Assembly (NCBI GenBank): GCA_023228875.1
Contig: JALOAG010000009.1
Location: 36,080 to 100,079 of the forward strand
Direction: 5' to 3'
DNA from: Bacteroidia bacterium
GTDB taxonomy: Bacteria > Bacteroidota > Bacteroidia > NS11-12g > UBA955
Length of the DNA: 64,000 nt
The notes under the pieces are model-generated. The model made no database searches. It saw only the letters and a list, made by a program, of their open reading frames with translations, and was not told where the DNA came from. Both the position numbers and the translations under genes were made by a program. This document shows, piece after piece, positions 1-7,824 of the stretch; position 1 is the first letter of the stretch; the number at the start of each line of letters is the position of its first letter.

Positions 1-1
1 T

Positions 2-238
2 TTTCATTCCTTTACCATTACCCAACTTAAAACTGCCTTCCTATTTATAATAGCTATTGGTGTTAATTTTATAATTCCAACGTTGACAAATGCTTGGTTA
101 GATATAAGTGTAAGAACTGTTGTCATAGCCGGGATTTTTATTTTGGTATTGTATAAAGCACAATGGTCAACAGAAACCAACCAAATCATTAACAATCTAA
201 TCCGCAGAGTAAAAGACAGAAACTTTAAACCATATTGA
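2..238 (+). CDS. C-terminal end of a polytopic membrane protein, probably a polysaccharide flippase (partial)
   Basis: An open frame enters from the left edge and stops with TGA at 236-238, giving 78 visible residues. Two hydrophobic segments (about residues 11-30 and 36-52 of the visible part) are followed by a basic, asparagine-rich cytoplasmic tail containing NNLIRRVKDR. This is the usual ending of Wzx/MATE-like lipopolysaccharide flippases in Bacteroidota, but no diagnostic motif is visible, so the family call is an inference. The 90 bases to the next gene hold no other frame. Confidence 0.45.
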   Translation, partial: FHSFTITQLKTAFLFIIAIGVNFIIPTLTNAWLDISVRTVVIAGIFILVLYKAQWSTETNQIINNLIRRVKDRNFKPY

Positions 239-328
239 TTGCCAAAAGTCATATCATGATACAATCAATAAAATCAAGGTTTAAATAATTCCCTCAAGGC
301 TGAATTTAGCTATATCTTTGCAAGCCTT

Positions 329-1570
329 ATGAAGAGGAATGTTGAAATCATGTCGCCTGCCGGTGGGTTTGATTCAATGATGGCAGCCATACAAGGTGGT
401 GCAAATTCAGTTTATTTTGGTGTAGATCAATTAAATATGCGTGCACGTGCTACCATGAATTTTACCTTAGGAGACATACCGGAGATTGCCCGAATTTGTA
501 AAGAAAACAATATACGCTCCTATCTGACACTAAACACTATTGTTTACGACCATGATTTAACCATCATTAAAACCGTTACCAATGCTGCTAAAGAAGCAGG
601 TATTACAGCCATCATTGCAGCAGATCAAGCAGTTATTGCTTATGCACGTTCTGTGGGAATGGAAGTACATATTTCAACCCAAGTGAATGTTACCAACATT
701 GAAACCGTAAAATTTTATGCACTGTTTGCTGATACGATTGTATTAGCCAGAGAACTAAGCCTTGTTCAAGTAAAGAAAATCGTTGACGCCATTGAAGCGG
801 AGCAAATCAAAGGACCTTCAGGAAGATTGATTGAAATAGAAATTTTTGTTCATGGAGCTTTGTGTATGGCAGTATCCGGTAAATGCTACTTGAGCTTACA
901 TACCCACAACTCATCTGCAAACAGAGGTGCGTGTATTCAAAATTGCAGGAGAGAATATAAAGTTACAGACCGAGAAGAAGGACATGAATTCGCGATTGAA
1001 AATGAATATATAATGTCTGCCAAAGATTTGTGTACCATTGATTTTTTGGATGAAGTGTTAGACAGTGGAGTTACAGTACTTAAAATCGAAGGAAGAGGAA
1101 AAGGACCGGAATATGTCAAAACTGTTACAAAATGTTATAGAGCAGCAGTAGATGCCTATTTAGAAGGAAATTATAGCAAAGAAAAAGCAGCAATATGGAA
1201 AGAAGAAATGGAGAATGTTTACAATCGCGGCTTTTGGTCAGGATATTACTTAGGTCAAAAGTTAGGTGAATGGACTGACACTTCCGGTTCTAAAGCCAAA
1301 CAAAGAAAAGTTTACTTGGGTAAAGGAAACAATTATTTCAGTAAAATTGGAGTAGGAGAATTCCTAATCGAAACACATTCTCTCAAAAAAGGAGATTCAA
1401 TTTTAATAACCGGACCCAAAACAGGAGTCATCGAAACCATAGTAGAGGAATTGCACACTGCACACGGACCCGTTGAGGAAGCTGTTAAAGGAGAGTTGTG
1501 TGGAATTAAATTGGATACAATCATTCGCAAGAGCGATAAACTTTACAAAGTTGTGAGCGCAGAACAATGA
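329..1570 (+). CDS. Peptidase U32 family protein (TrhP/YegQ-like, probable tRNA hydroxylation factor)
   Basis: The protein has 413 residues, normal for the short U32 class. The family signature is present at about residues 170-190 (EIFVHGALC, then SGKCYLS), followed by NRGACIQNCRREY. The cysteines in this region are those conserved in U32 proteins. Characterised members (TrhP, RlhA) are needed for hydroxylation of tRNA uridine 34 or of 23S rRNA and depend on iron-sulfur cluster supply; classical protease activity is doubtful. The ATG at 329 lies only 8 bases after a TATCTTTG box at 313-320, so the mRNA may be leaderless. The stop overlaps the start of a ferredoxin gene (ATGA), which suggests the ferredoxin works with it. 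Which RNA is modified cannot be told from sequence. Confidence 0.85.
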   Translation: MKRNVEIMSPAGGFDSMMAAIQGGANSVYFGVDQLNMRARATMNFTLGDIPEIARICKENNIRSYLTLNTIVYDHDLTIIKTVTNAAKEAGITAIIAADQAVIAYARSVGMEVHISTQVNVTNIETVKFYALFADTIVLARELSLVQVKKIVDAIEAEQIKGPSGRLIEIEIFVHGALCMAVSGKCYLSLHTHNSSANRGACIQNCRREYKVTDREEGHEFAIENEYIMSAKDLCTIDFLDEVLDSGVTVLKIEGRGKGPEYVKTVTKCYRAAVDAYLEGNYSKEKAAIWKEEMENVYNRGFWSGYYLGQKLGEWTDTSGSKAKQRKVYLGKGNNYFSKIGVGEFLIETHSLKKGDSILITGPKTGVIETIVEELHTAHGPVEEAVKGELCGIKLDTIIRKSDKLYKVVSAEQ

Positions 1571-1791
1571 TTACCATCACACTCATACGCGACAAATGTA
1601 TAGGATGTAATTATTGCAGAGAGCATGCACCTCAACGATTCACCATGTCAAAAAAAGATGGCAAGGCAGTTTTGCTTAATTCGTATGACCGCAAAGGTTT
1701 TCATACCGCCAAAGTACATGAGTCAGAACTGGAATCAGTACAGAATGCTGCCAAAGCATGTCCTGTAAATGTAATCAAGGTTACAGAATAA
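1567..1791 (+). CDS. Small single-cluster 4Fe-4S ferredoxin
   Basis: This 74-residue protein has Cys11-x2-Cys14-x2-Cys17 near the N-terminus and Cys65-Pro near the C-terminus, the ligand set of a monocluster [4Fe-4S] ferredoxin. The second cluster motif of the 2[4Fe-4S] type is absent. It is an electron carrier of the cytoplasm. It overlaps the U32 gene by 4 bases (ATGA), so translation is coupled. This suggests it donates electrons to, or assembles with, the U32 protein; that partnership is inference. Confidence 0.85.
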   Translation: MITITLIRDKCIGCNYCREHAPQRFTMSKKDGKAVLLNSYDRKGFHTAKVHESELESVQNAAKACPVNVIKVTE

Positions 1792-1850
1792 AAATGTTTC
1801 TAATCATCACAGAATAAGACAAAAATCTGTTACAGCTCAATTATTTGTTA

Positions 1851-1858
1851 TATTTTTG
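1851..1858 (+). promoter_or_regulatory. -7 box of the guaB promoter (TATTTTTG)
   Basis: TATTTTTG matches the Bacteroidota -7 consensus TAnnTTTG and lies 32 bases before the guaB ATG, in the only intergenic space available. No convincing TTG was found at the -33 distance, so the call rests on one element. Confidence 0.4.
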
Positions 1859-1890
1859 CACCGCAAATAACAACAGAAATTATTTGCACA

Positions 1891-3363
1891 ATGCCCAACA
1901 ATATAACGAATAAAATCATCAACGAGGGCTTAACCTTTGACGATGTACTTGTAGTTCCTGCATACTCAGAAGTATTACCCAGAGAAACAAACACAACTAC
2001 AAAGCTTACCAAAAAAATCTCATTGAATATACCACTTGTATCTGCTGCTATGGATACAGTTACCGAATCCGATATGGCAATTGCTATGGCGCGTGAAGGC
2101 GGAATCGGCATTATTCATAAAAACATGACGATTGAACAACAGGCTAAAGAGGTTAGCAGAGTCAAAAGAGCGGACAGCGGAATGATTATGAACCCTATTA
2201 CCTTGTCAAAAAATGACACCATCGCTGATGCCTTACACTTAATGAAGGATAACAGTATTGGAGGCATTCCGATTGTTGATTCTAAGCGTACACTCATAGG
2301 CATCATTACCAATCGAGACTTGCGTTTCGAAAAAGATATGAGTAAGAAAATTGATAAGGTGATGACAAAAGACGAACTCATTACAGGTAAAGTAGGCACA
2401 GATCTAATGCAAGCCCGTGCAATCCTACAAGAGCGCAGAATAGAAAAACTTCCTATTGTTGACAAAAACAACAAATTAGTAGGGCTAATAACATTCAAAG
2501 ACATACAAAAAGTAATCAGTTATCCCAAAGCTTGCAAAGATGAGTTTGGCAGACTGCGTGTAGGAGCAGCCATTGGTGTTACAGCCGATACTATGAAAAG
2601 AGTAGATGCTTTGGTTGAGGCAGGGGTAGATGTGGTTGCATTAGATACAGCTCACGGACACAGCAAGGGCGTAATCAACGAACTCCAAAAAATAAAGAAG
2701 AAATATAAAGACCTGCAAGTAATTTGCGGAAATATTGCAACCGGTGCAGCAGCAAAAGATCTGGTTAAAGCCGGAGCAGATGCGGTGAAAGTGGGAGTGG
2801 GTCCGGGTTCTATTTGTACAACAAGAATCATTGCCGGAATCGGTGTTCCGCAACTCTCTGCCGTAATTGATGTAGCAACCGCAATTCAAGGAAGCGGAGT
2901 ACCTATCATTGCAGATGGAGGGGTGCGATATAGCGGAGACTTAGTGAAAGCCATCGTTGCCGGAGCAGACACCATGATGGCGGGCGGAATCTATGCAGGT
3001 ACAGAAGAAACACCCGGAGAAACTACGTTGTACGAAGGTAGAAAAGTTAAAACATACAGAGGAATGGGCTCTATTGAAGCTATGAAAGATGGATCTAAAG
3101 ACCGATACTTTCAAGATGCGGAAGAAGAAATTGCCAAATTAGTACCCGAAGGAATTGTAGGGCATGTTGCCTACAAGGGAAAAGTTGCAGAAGTGATTTA
3201 CCAATTCGTTGGCGGACTGAAAGCAGGAATGGGATATTGTGGTGCAAAAACCATTGATGAGTTGAAAAAAGCATCTTTTGTAAAAATCACCGGTTCTGGT
3301 ATCAGGGAGAGTCATCCGCATGATGTAAAAATCACAAAAGAAGCTCCGAATTATACTCGATAG
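1891..3363 (+). CDS. guaB: Inosine-5'-monophosphate dehydrogenase
   Basis: GuaB oxidises IMP to XMP with NAD+, the committed step of GMP synthesis in the cytosol. The 490-residue length is typical. The N-terminus has the family's LTFDDVLVVPAYSEVLP. Two CBS domains span about residues 95-210 and are expected to bind purine nucleotides as an allosteric lid. The catalytic cysteine loop is GPGSICTTRIIAGIG at about 300-315, followed by ADGGVRYSGD and the flap residues YRGMGS. It stands alone with its own TAnnTTTG box and converges on the next gene, whose stop is 7 bases away. Confidence 0.98.
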   Translation: MPNNITNKIINEGLTFDDVLVVPAYSEVLPRETNTTTKLTKKISLNIPLVSAAMDTVTESDMAIAMAREGGIGIIHKNMTIEQQAKEVSRVKRADSGMIMNPITLSKNDTIADALHLMKDNSIGGIPIVDSKRTLIGIITNRDLRFEKDMSKKIDKVMTKDELITGKVGTDLMQARAILQERRIEKLPIVDKNNKLVGLITFKDIQKVISYPKACKDEFGRLRVGAAIGVTADTMKRVDALVEAGVDVVALDTAHGHSKGVINELQKIKKKYKDLQVICGNIATGAAAKDLVKAGADAVKVGVGPGSICTTRIIAGIGVPQLSAVIDVATAIQGSGVPIIADGGVRYSGDLVKAIVAGADTMMAGGIYAGTEETPGETTLYEGRKVKTYRGMGSIEAMKDGSKDRYFQDAEEEIAKLVPEGIVGHVAYKGKVAEVIYQFVGGLKAGMGYCGAKTIDELKKASFVKITGSGIRESHPHDVKITKEAPNYTR

Positions 3364-3370
3364 ACAAACG

Positions 3371-4087
3371 CTATCTCAATCCCAATAGTTCGTCAGGATT
3401 ATTCTCCAATATATTTCCGACTACAACCACATCTGCACCTGCGTTCCATGCTGCAACCAGTTGGTCCTTGGATTTAATGCCGCCACCCACAATAATTGGT
3501 ATTGAAATACTTTTACGAACAATCTGTATCATGTCGGGAGGCACCTGATTGTGAGCACCGCTGCCTGCATCCATGTAAATCAACTGCAAACCCAAATACT
3601 CGCCAGCCATCGCAGTAGCCATTGCAATACCCGGCTTGTCAGAAGGAATTGGAACTGTTTGACTAATATAGGATGCAGTTGTTGTTTTGCCTCCGTCAAC
3701 TAACATATACCCGGTTGGAATAACCTCAAGATTCATTTTCTTGAGAAATGGAGCAGCAACAACATGTTTGCCAATTAATAAATCAGCATTACGACCCGAA
3801 ATGAGGGACAACAACAAGATCGCATCAGCTTTGTTACTCATTTGAATTTCGCTTCCGGGAAAAATAGTTATAGGCAAATCACTATACTTTCTAATAAAAT
3901 CAATACACTCATCAATCCTTCCTTGATAGAGCAAACTACCCCCGACAAAAATGATATCCACATGCACTTTTTTTGCATTCTCCAACACTGCTTTAACGTT
4001 TGTAAAATCTGTATCAGGGTCAATTAAGATAGCAAGAAATTTTTTGTTTGCACTTTTTGCTTCGCGTATGGATTTTAAAACAGACAT
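3371..4087 (-). CDS. Geranylgeranylglyceryl/heptaprenylglyceryl phosphate synthase family protein
   Basis: A 238-residue TIM-barrel prenyltransferase. The family motifs are visible: LIDPDTD near the N-terminus (Mg2+ and glycerol-1-phosphate side), YMDAGSGA at about 170-177, VGGGIKS at about 200 and VVVGNILE near the C-terminus (phosphate loops). Enzymes of this family join polyprenyl diphosphate to sn-glycerol-1-phosphate; archaea use this for lipids, and many Bacteroidota carry a group of it whose cellular product is poorly defined. No G1P dehydrogenase or further ether-lipid gene is adjacent. Its promoter lies in the shared divergent region with nrdJ. Confidence 0.85.
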   Translation of the reverse strand: MSVLKSIREAKSANKKFLAILIDPDTDFTNVKAVLENAKKVHVDIIFVGGSLLYQGRIDECIDFIRKYSDLPITIFPGSEIQMSNKADAILLLSLISGRNADLLIGKHVVAAPFLKKMNLEVIPTGYMLVDGGKTTTASYISQTVPIPSDKPGIAMATAMAGEYLGLQLIYMDAGSGAHNQVPPDMIQIVRKSISIPIIVGGGIKSKDQLVAAWNAGADVVVVGNILENNPDELLGLR

Positions 4088-4125
4088 TCAGTGTGATAAG
4101 GCTTGTTAATCGTTGTTTTGGGCAG

Positions 4126-4133
4126 CAAATATA
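4126..4133 (-). promoter_or_regulatory. -7 box (TATATTTG on the minus strand) of the GGGP synthase gene
   Basis: On the minus strand TATATTTG fits TAnnTTTG and lies 38 bases upstream of the ATG at 4087. It is back-to-back with the nrdJ promoter box at 4164-4171. The -33 element is not obvious. Confidence 0.35.
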
Positions 4134-4163
4134 ATTCTATTTTAATGATTGAAATAATTGGTG

Positions 4164-4171
4164 TAAATTTG
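4164..4171 (+). promoter_or_regulatory. nrdJ: -7 box (TAAATTTG) of the nrdJ promoter
   Basis: TAAATTTG matches TAnnTTTG. A start just downstream would give a leader of about 120 bases before nrdJ, which contains the attenuator-like structure described next. The -33 match is weak: the nearest TTG is only 12 bases upstream. Confidence 0.35.
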
Positions 4172-4191
4172 AAAGAAAAGGGGTGTTTTTT

Positions 4192-4284
4192 AAAACTTGT
4201 GGAAAAGTGAAAACCTCAATCAAACAAATCTAAAATACTTTTGAAAACCACAAGCAGGGCATTTTTTCTGTCCTGCTTTTTAAT
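4192..4284 (+). promoter_or_regulatory. nrdJ: Attenuator-like leader RNA of nrdJ: terminator hairpin with competing antiterminator
   Basis: AAGCAGG (4252-4258) pairs with CCTGCTT (4272-4278). The stem extends inward by three more pairs to a 7-base loop, and a short T-run follows. This looks like an intrinsic terminator, but it lies only about 16-20 bases before the nrdJ start, so it can only act on nrdJ's own transcript. Upstream, CTTGTGG (4196-4202) is complementary to CCACAAG (4248-4254), whose last three bases belong to the terminator arm, so the two stems are mutually exclusive. No B12-box or NrdR-box was recognised. The regulatory role is inference from pairing. Confidence 0.45.
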
Positions 4285-4300
4285 CTATAAATGATTGATT

Positions 4301-7300
4301 ATGAGTAATAAAAATATACAAAAACAAGGGCTTACATTTGCCAGACACAACACCAAAGAGGATGTTTCTGTTTACGATTTATTCAAATATGAATATAGAA
4401 CATCAGAAATTAGAAATCCAAATGGAGATTTAGTTTTTCAAATGAAAAACGTAGAAGTTCCCGCAGGATGGAGCCAAGTTGCTACAGATATATTAGCACA
4501 AAAATATTTTCGCAAAAAAGGAGTGCCCCAACCCAATGGTACACTTGCCGGAGAAACCAGTGCAAAACAAACTGTACACAGATTGGTTGACTGCTGGAAA
4601 CAATGGGGTCAAACTTATGGTTACTTTGCCTCTGAGAATGATGCTCAAATATTCTATGATGAGTTAGTGTACTCATTGTTGGCTCAACAAGCTGCGCCTA
4701 ACTCTCCTCAATGGTTTAACACAGGTTTATATACAGCATATTCTATCAAAGGAGAGCCTCAAGGACACTATTATGTAGATCCTAAAACTGAAAAATTAAC
4801 ACGTTCTACCAATGCCTATGAAAGACCACAACCACACGCTTGCTTTATTTTATCTGTGGATGATGATTTAGTAAACGAAGGTGGTATCATGGATTTGTGG
4901 GTGAGAGAAGCGCGTATTTTCAAATATGGTTCAGGTGTAGGAACTAACTACTCAAAAATTAGAGGAAGAAATGAAAACCTTTCTGGCGGTGGAACATCTT
5001 CAGGTTTAATGTCATTCTTAAAAATAGGAGACCGTGCTGCCGGTGCTATCAAGTCCGGTGGAACAACTCGCAGAGCAGCCAAAATGGTGTGTCTTGATTT
5101 AGATCACCCTGAAATAATGGACTTCATTAATTGGAAAAAGAATGAAGAGAAAAAAGTGGCTGCACTAATTGCTGCCGGCTATCCTAGCGATTACGAAGGT
5201 GAGGCATATCAAACTGTGGCAGGACAAAACTCTAACAACTCTGTGCGTATTCCGGCTGCTTTCTTCAAAAAATTAGAAAAAGGTGAAAATTGGGACTTAA
5301 TTGCCAGAACTGACGGCAGGGTGATGGATTCAATTCCTGCTCAAAAAATTTGGGACGATATTTCTTATGCTGCATGGGCTTGTGCTGACCCCGGAGTACA
5401 ATATGATGACACAATCAATGATTGGCATACTTGTCCAGAAGGCGGTAGAATCAACGCTTCTAACCCATGTTCTGAATACATGTTCCTTGATAATACGGCT
5501 TGTAATCTTGCATCATTAAACCTAATGAAGTTTTTTGATACTGATACACTTGAGTTTGACGTAGCTTCTTATGAATACGCTTCCAGAATTTGGACAGTTG
5601 TATTAGAGATTTCTGTGTTGATGGCACAGTTCCCAAGCAAAGAAGTGGCTCAACTTTCTTATGATTACAGAACACTTGGTTTGGGTTATGCAAACTTAGG
5701 TACATTGTTAATGGTATCCGGAATTCCTTATGATAGCAAGAAAGCAACTGCAATTTGTGGTGCATTAACTTCTATTCTTACAGGTACTGCCTACGCTACA
5801 TCTGCTGAAATGGCTGCTACATTGGGCACTTTCAGAATGTATGAAAAGAACAAAAAACACATGTTACGTGTGATAAGAAATCACCGCTACGCTGCTTATA
5901 ACACTCCTTTGGCATACGAAGGATTGAGCATTCCTGCAGTAGGTATTGACCCGCAATACTGCCCTGAAAACCTGCTTCAAGCAGCTTGTGACAGTTGGGA
6001 TAAAGCACTTAAATTAGGTGAACAATACGGCTACAGAAATGCTCAAGTTACCGTAATTGCCCCTACAGGTACTATTGGACTTCTGATGGATTGTGACACC
6101 ACAGGTATTGAACCAGATTTTGCAATGGTAAAATTTAAGAAATTATCCGGTGGCGGATATTTCAAAATTATCAATCAATCTATTCCGCTGGCACTCAAAA
6201 ACATGGGATATACCCCTGAGGAAGTAGATGAGATTGTTGCCTATGCAAAAGGGCATAGCACATTTGAAGGCTGTCCTCACATTAACCCGACTACACTCAG
6301 AGCCAAAGGCTTTAATGATAATGACCTGAGAGCAATTGAACAAGGTGCACCAACAGCATTTGAAATTGGCTTTGTATTCAACAAATCTATCTTAGGCGAA
6401 GAATCAATGCAAAGAATGGGATTCAAACCTGAGCAATACAATGCACCTAACTTCAATATGCTTAAAGCACTTGGATTTACTGCACAACAAATAGAAGAAG
6501 CCAACGAATACGTTTCCGGTACAATGACAATCGAAGGTGCACCTTTCCTAAAAGAAGAACATCTGCCTGTCTTTGACTGTGCAAACCGTTGTGGTGCAAA
6601 AGGACAAAGATACATTCACCCGCATGCCCATATTAGGATGATGGCAGCAGCTCAACCATTCCTCTCCGGTGCAATATCAAAAACAATTAACCTTCCTAAT
6701 GAAGCTACTGTAGATGATATTAAATCTTGCTACAAAATGAGCTGGGAACTTGGTGTGAAAGCCAATGCGCTGTATAGAGACGGATGTAAACTTTCTCAAC
6801 CGCTGTCAAACAAATCTGATACAAAAGAAGAAAAAGTTGAGACAGCGAGTGATATGAACACACTCGTTGATAAAGCAGTAGGCGAAAATGGTGAAATTTC
6901 TATAGCTGAGCTTGCTCCGGACATTGTACTGAATGCAGCAAAACGCATTATTAGTATGTCAACCGATACTCAGTTCAAACGTCAGTTGAGTGATATTGTT
7001 GAAAGAAAGAAACTCCCAAGCAAACGAAGAGGATTTACCCAAAAAGTAAAAATTGAAGGAAACACCCTTTTTGTCAGAACAGGTGAATATGCTGACGGAA
7101 CCTTAGGTGAAATCTTTGTTGATATGCATAAAGAAGGCGCATCTTTCCGTTCTTTAATGAACTGCTTTTCGATTGCTATTTCTATTGGATTGCAATATGG
7201 TGTTCCTTTAGATGAATATGTTGAAAAATTTACATTTACACGTTTTGAACCCGCAGGCAGAATTGAAGGACATGACAATATCAAACAAGCAACATCTGTT

Positions 7301-7615
7301 GTGGACTTTATCTTTAGAATGTTAGGGTTTGAATATTGTGATAGAGAAGATTTAGTACACGTTAAGCCGGAAAAAAGTGAGCAGAAACACCATCATATAG
7401 ATAAAGAAGTAGGTAAACCTACTCAAACCCACAAGCATACACACACTGTTTCGGTTGAAAAGCATGAAAAGATTGAACACTCTTCAACTCATATTCACAA
7501 CAAAATACCTGCGCAAGGTGATGCCCCAACTTGTAAGAATTGTGGTAACATGACAGTACGTAGCGGAACTTGCTACACTTGTTTGACTTGTGGCAGTACC
7601 ACAGGTTGTTCATAA
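4301..7615 (+). CDS. nrdJ: Adenosylcobalamin-dependent (class II) ribonucleotide reductase
   Basis: NrdJ reduces ribonucleotides to deoxyribonucleotides using adenosylcobalamin as radical source, with or without oxygen. From ATG 4301 it has 1104 residues; a TTG two codons earlier is possible, but the ATG gives the natural start MSNKN. Visible landmarks are NPCSEYMFLDNTACNLASLN (active-site cysteine region), APTGTIGLLMDCDTTGIEPDFA, ANRCGAKGQRYIHPHAHIRMM and the thiyl-side AISKTINLPNEATVDDI. The C-terminus ends in a zinc-ribbon-like CKNC...CYTCLTC...CS tail that delivers reducing thiols. Between core and tail lies a linker with ten histidines in about forty residues (about 7387-7503). No class I or III reductase gene is nearby. 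A terminator hairpin follows. Confidence 0.97.
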   Translation: MSNKNIQKQGLTFARHNTKEDVSVYDLFKYEYRTSEIRNPNGDLVFQMKNVEVPAGWSQVATDILAQKYFRKKGVPQPNGTLAGETSAKQTVHRLVDCWKQWGQTYGYFASENDAQIFYDELVYSLLAQQAAPNSPQWFNTGLYTAYSIKGEPQGHYYVDPKTEKLTRSTNAYERPQPHACFILSVDDDLVNEGGIMDLWVREARIFKYGSGVGTNYSKIRGRNENLSGGGTSSGLMSFLKIGDRAAGAIKSGGTTRRAAKMVCLDLDHPEIMDFINWKKNEEKKVAALIAAGYPSDYEGEAYQTVAGQNSNNSVRIPAAFFKKLEKGENWDLIARTDGRVMDSIPAQKIWDDISYAAWACADPGVQYDDTINDWHTCPEGGRINASNPCSEYMFLDNTACNLASLNLMKFFDTDTLEFDVASYEYASRIWTVVLEISVLMAQFPSKEVAQLSYDYRTLGLGYANLGTLLMVSGIPYDSKKATAICGALTSILTGTAYATSAEMAATLGTFRMYEKNKKHMLRVIRNHRYAAYNTPLAYEGLSIPAVGIDPQYCPENLLQAACDSWDKALKLGEQYGYRNAQVTVIAPTGTIGLLMDCDTTGIEPDFAMVKFKKLSGGGYFKIINQSIPLALKNMGYTPEEVDEIVAYAKGHSTFEGCPHINPTTLRAKGFNDNDLRAIEQGAPTAFEIGFVFNKSILGEESMQRMGFKPEQYNAPNFNMLKALGFTAQQIEEANEYVSGTMTIEGAPFLKEEHLPVFDCANRCGAKGQRYIHPHAHIRMMAAAQPFLSGAISKTINLPNEATVDDIKSCYKMSWELGVKANALYRDGCKLSQPLSNKSDTKEEKVETASDMNTLVDKAVGENGEISIAELAPDIVLNAAKRIISMSTDTQFKRQLSDIVERKKLPSKRRGFTQKVKIEGNTLFVRTGEYADGTLGEIFVDMHKEGASFRSLMNCFSIAISIGLQYGVPLDEYVEKFTFTRFEPAGRIEGHDNIKQATSVVDFIFRMLGFEYCDREDLVHVKPEKSEQKHHHIDKEVGKPTQTHKHTHTVSVEKHEKIEHSSTHIHNKIPAQGDAPTCKNCGNMTVRSGTCYTCLTCGSTTGCS

Positions 7616-7648
7616 AGAACTTCTTTTCATAGCTGTTTTCCTTTAACA

Positions 7649-7690
7649 AAAGTCTGTTGAGATTAGTCTTGACAGACTTTGTTGTTTTTA
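7649..7690 (+). terminator. Intrinsic terminator of nrdJ
   Basis: AAAGTCTGT (7649-7657) and ACAGACTTT (7672-7680) form a perfect 9-bp stem with a 14-base loop, followed by a T-rich run (GTTGTTTTTA). It lies 34 bases after the nrdJ stop. Confidence 0.75.
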
Positions 7691-7824
7691 GCTGAGGACC
7701 ATATAAAAGAATTTTGACTACAACCTCTAACACAATTTTTCGACTGTATAAATGAAAAGCATACATTTGAAAGTGTATTAAATGTAAAATGTGAACCGTG
7801 TTCACGACTTAAATCAACATAAAA

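Noticed and set aside
4088..4294. Cobalamin riboswitch or NrdR box before nrdJ
   Set aside because: Neither a B12-box-like GCCACTG core nor NrdR-type palindromes can be seen, and the leader is only about 120 bases, shorter than a full cobalamin riboswitch.
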